64,000 nucleotides of DNA from Corythucha ciliata. Lineage: Eukaryota > Arthropoda > Insecta > Hemiptera > Tingidae. The notes under the pieces are model-generated. The model was given only the letters and a program-made list of their open reading frames with translations. It did no database searches and was not told the DNA's origin. Location: assembly GCA_038030265.1 (NCBI GenBank), contig CM075942.1:15458029-15522028 (forward strand), given 5' to 3'. Position 1 is the stretch's first letter, and each line of letters starts with the position of its first letter. Below, piece by piece: positions 62,104 to 64,000 of this stretch. A program made the translations under genes and the position numbers.

Positions 62104-63573
62104 TCATACATCTAAGAAGTCCTTTAGAAGGGTCGTTCTTCGCTTTTCGGCCACGTCCATTTGATTTTCGAGGTCACCGCGGTCCGTCGTTTCGGCCCGT
62201 TCGACTTTCCAGGACAGATTCTCAATTTCAGCTTCAAGCTGAGCCTGTTGATACTCGAAAAGTTCTTTTCTGGGGCCGGGCTCAAGGTAATAGGCGTACG
62301 GGTAGGTGTACTGAAGGGTGTAGCGACATTTAGCTAGTAGTCCTGCAGCGTCGACTAGGTACTGCCAATCGATCCATGTACCCGACGAATTCATCACTTT
62401 GGTGTTGATTCGAGATTTGATCTTTTCTAGGGTCTCAGCTTCTAGCTTGAGGGATATTGAATGGTTTTCCCAACGCTCGTAGTAGTGAAGATATTTTTTT
62501 AGGGCTTCGCGAGCCTGAGCGTGGACTGATTCGTTGACTATGTTGGGGTTTTCTTTGTACCTGCGAAAAAAAAATTGTTATAAGGGAGTAATTAAACCGT
62601 GAACGGTTGCTTCAAGTTACCTTGAACACTCATAATATTCAGATCCATGCGACTTCCAGTCTCCCAAACACATCCAACAAAAATCGTGACGACAGTGGTA
62701 GCAGTGCATGTGGTTGCAGCCACCGTTTTTCTCTATACAAATATGACACTTAGGGCAGTCTTTGGTGTGAGCCGAAATATAGTTGGCAGTCTCCGAGTCA
62801 TCGGCGCACTTTGTCAACCATTTGCGTATCGTAACACAGTCGGTTGGCGCGTGATAATCCATGCCACATTTGAAACAGAAACTCGTTCCGCAAGAATTAC
62901 AGCGTGCCCGTTTCGCTTTGGGCTCCTTTGCTCGAAATACCATCTTACAGTTGGGTCCAGGACAGAAGCGAAGCTCAGGGTGGGATTTGACGTAGTCGCG
63001 GAAGGCGAACTGTTGATAGCGCTCGCGTAGAGGCATTTTGGTTAGGAGCGACAGGACAAAGTCTTCCGGGGCGAGAAGGCCACAGTCTCGAGCCATGCAA
63101 GAAATACCGGTGGAAACGCCCTCGGTGATTTGAACCTCGAAATGGGATGCCCAGCAGTCGTTACAAAAAGAGTGGCCGCAGGCTAGCGATGAAAACTTGT
63201 TCGGTGGTGTCACACCGTAACACACTGGACATTTGGGTGGTGGAGTCTCTTCTGAAGAGCACGAACACTGCCACTTGCCGATCAGCTCTTCGAGCCCGCT
63301 GCAAACTGAAAGTTTCCACTCGTTCATATGTAAAACGACCTTGGCCAACGAGGGCGTTATACGTAATTTATGTGTCAAAGCTTCGACACTTTCATTCAAC
63401 AATCGTTCCACTTCTTCAACTTTGAGGCATTCGTACGCGAAATACTCCAAATCGTCCCTCGGTCGACTCTCCTCATCTACGTCGCACTCCTCGTAGTACT
63501 TCTTATAGTCATCGTCGTAAGGGTAGTCGTCGTCACTGCATGACATCCCCGAATCCTCCTCCCCTCCAGACAT
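62104..63573 (-). CDS. ARIH2: Ariadne-2 RBR E3 ubiquitin ligase
   Basis: Exons 63573-62621 and 62560-62104, one 60-bp intron; 1410 nt, 469 aa (human ARIH2 493). Acidic N-terminus ([18 protein letters not shown]), then RING1 (KCPVCYGV ... [11 protein letters not shown]), IBR ([15 protein letters not shown] ... [22 protein letters not shown]), RING2 ([19 protein letters not shown] ... CWMCLGDW) and the C-terminal Ariadne domain ([53 protein letters not shown]). The RING2 catalytic cysteine in GGCNHMHC is present. [16 protein letters not shown] and the tail [19 protein letters not shown] favour ARIH2 over ARIH1. RBR ligases of this type work with neddylated cullins, CUL5 for ARIH2. ATG at 63573 chosen; the in-frame codon at 63597 is TTG. 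Confidence 0.97.
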
Positions 63574-64000
63574 TTTTCTTCGTCTTTCACCGCACAAAGG
63601 CTACCTCGTTTCCACATTCATAATTCAATTTTTCAATTTTAGAAACTTAAAAGAATGACAGTATTTTAATTAAAATGACAATTTCTCGCACAACACAACA
63701 ATAAAAGGTAACACTCATAGAACAATTTTTCACCTACTGATTCGAGGCCCCATCCACTGGTGTATAGGGCGAGCACACTGCTGTCAACCTCTCCCCACCA
63801 CATTTCCCACTTTCGCAACCGTTTCCGTACAGTTCTGATTTTATGATTTTTTTCTTTTCTTTTTTTCTAGATAAATTTCGCATGGTCGGAGGACGGTGAA
63901 TATAGATTCACCGTTCGTTTTTTTCGTCTTTTAAACGTTGGAGATAATCTCGTTGACTCAGCACCCCCTCTTAAATATTTTTAAAATAAATAAACCGAAG
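63574..64000. other. 5' flank of ARIH2
   Basis: Leader and upstream sequence of ARIH2, AT-rich, nothing else recognised. If GIPC begins upstream of ARIH2, its first exons would lie beyond this edge. Confidence 0.4.

Overview
This is a gene-dense stretch of an invertebrate metazoan genome. Most introns are 57-80 bp with consensus GT/AG ends. The proteins are conserved and animal-specific (PAR-6, FAK, PIAS, GIPC, NCOA6), and the mobile DNA is eukaryotic (a poly(A)-tailed LINE, a Penelope-like element, many MITEs and foldback elements). I cannot place the phylum from sequence alone. The compact introns and slow-evolving genes would fit a small-bodied protostome such as an arthropod, but that is inference.

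Layout. 1-8.1 kb: a terminal-inverted-repeat (TIR) element, then a minus-strand NCOA6-like coactivator (1924-6659). 8.1-15.6 kb: plus-strand par-6, four coding exons, with a 6.3-kb intron that holds an antisense 5'-truncated LINE. 16.5-17.1 kb: minus-strand COX4, tail to tail with par-6. 17.2-21.6 kb: no gene, several MITEs and half of a large palindrome. 21.6-28.8 kb: minus-strand focal adhesion kinase, nine coding exons in 1054 aa if one counts the final 57-bp intron as removed, with a 3.2-kb intron filled by a 0.93-kb palindrome. 29.4-29.9 kb: plus-strand FKBP12. 33.5-34.8 kb: minus-strand PEX13. 35.9-42.7 kb: plus-strand unrecognised proline-rich protein, with a 5.3-kb first intron carrying two foldback elements and a degenerate 30-bp repeat array. 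43.2 kb: an orphan first exon behind a TATA box. 45.0-51.3 kb: minus-strand PIAS SUMO ligase, 12 exons. 54.8-55.6 kb: plus-strand HSD17B10. 58.1-61.8 kb: minus-strand GIPC (3' part of the gene). 62.1-63.6 kb: minus-strand ARIH2.

The genes do not form one pathway. PAR-6, FAK and GIPC are polarity, adhesion and trafficking factors; PIAS, ARIH2 and NCOA6 act in SUMO/ubiquitin modification and transcription; COX4, HSD17B10 and PEX13 are organelle proteins. All exon models were built by eye from homology, splice signals and phase. The coding lengths sum to whole codons in each case, which supports them.

The most notable observations are: a recent 1.42-kb tandem duplication inside GIPC that repeats two exons in frame (63 extra residues) together with a Penelope-like remnant; a GIPC gene whose 5' exons are not found before ARIH2 begins on the same strand; a possible 85-aa membrane-protein upstream ORF that would overlap the par-6 start codon out of frame; several near-complete palindromes of 0.8-1.5 kb; nested MITEs; and a recurring class of very diverged tandem repeats with ~20-40 bp periods. 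I found no CRISPR array, rRNA or tRNA gene, and no clear new multi-gene system.
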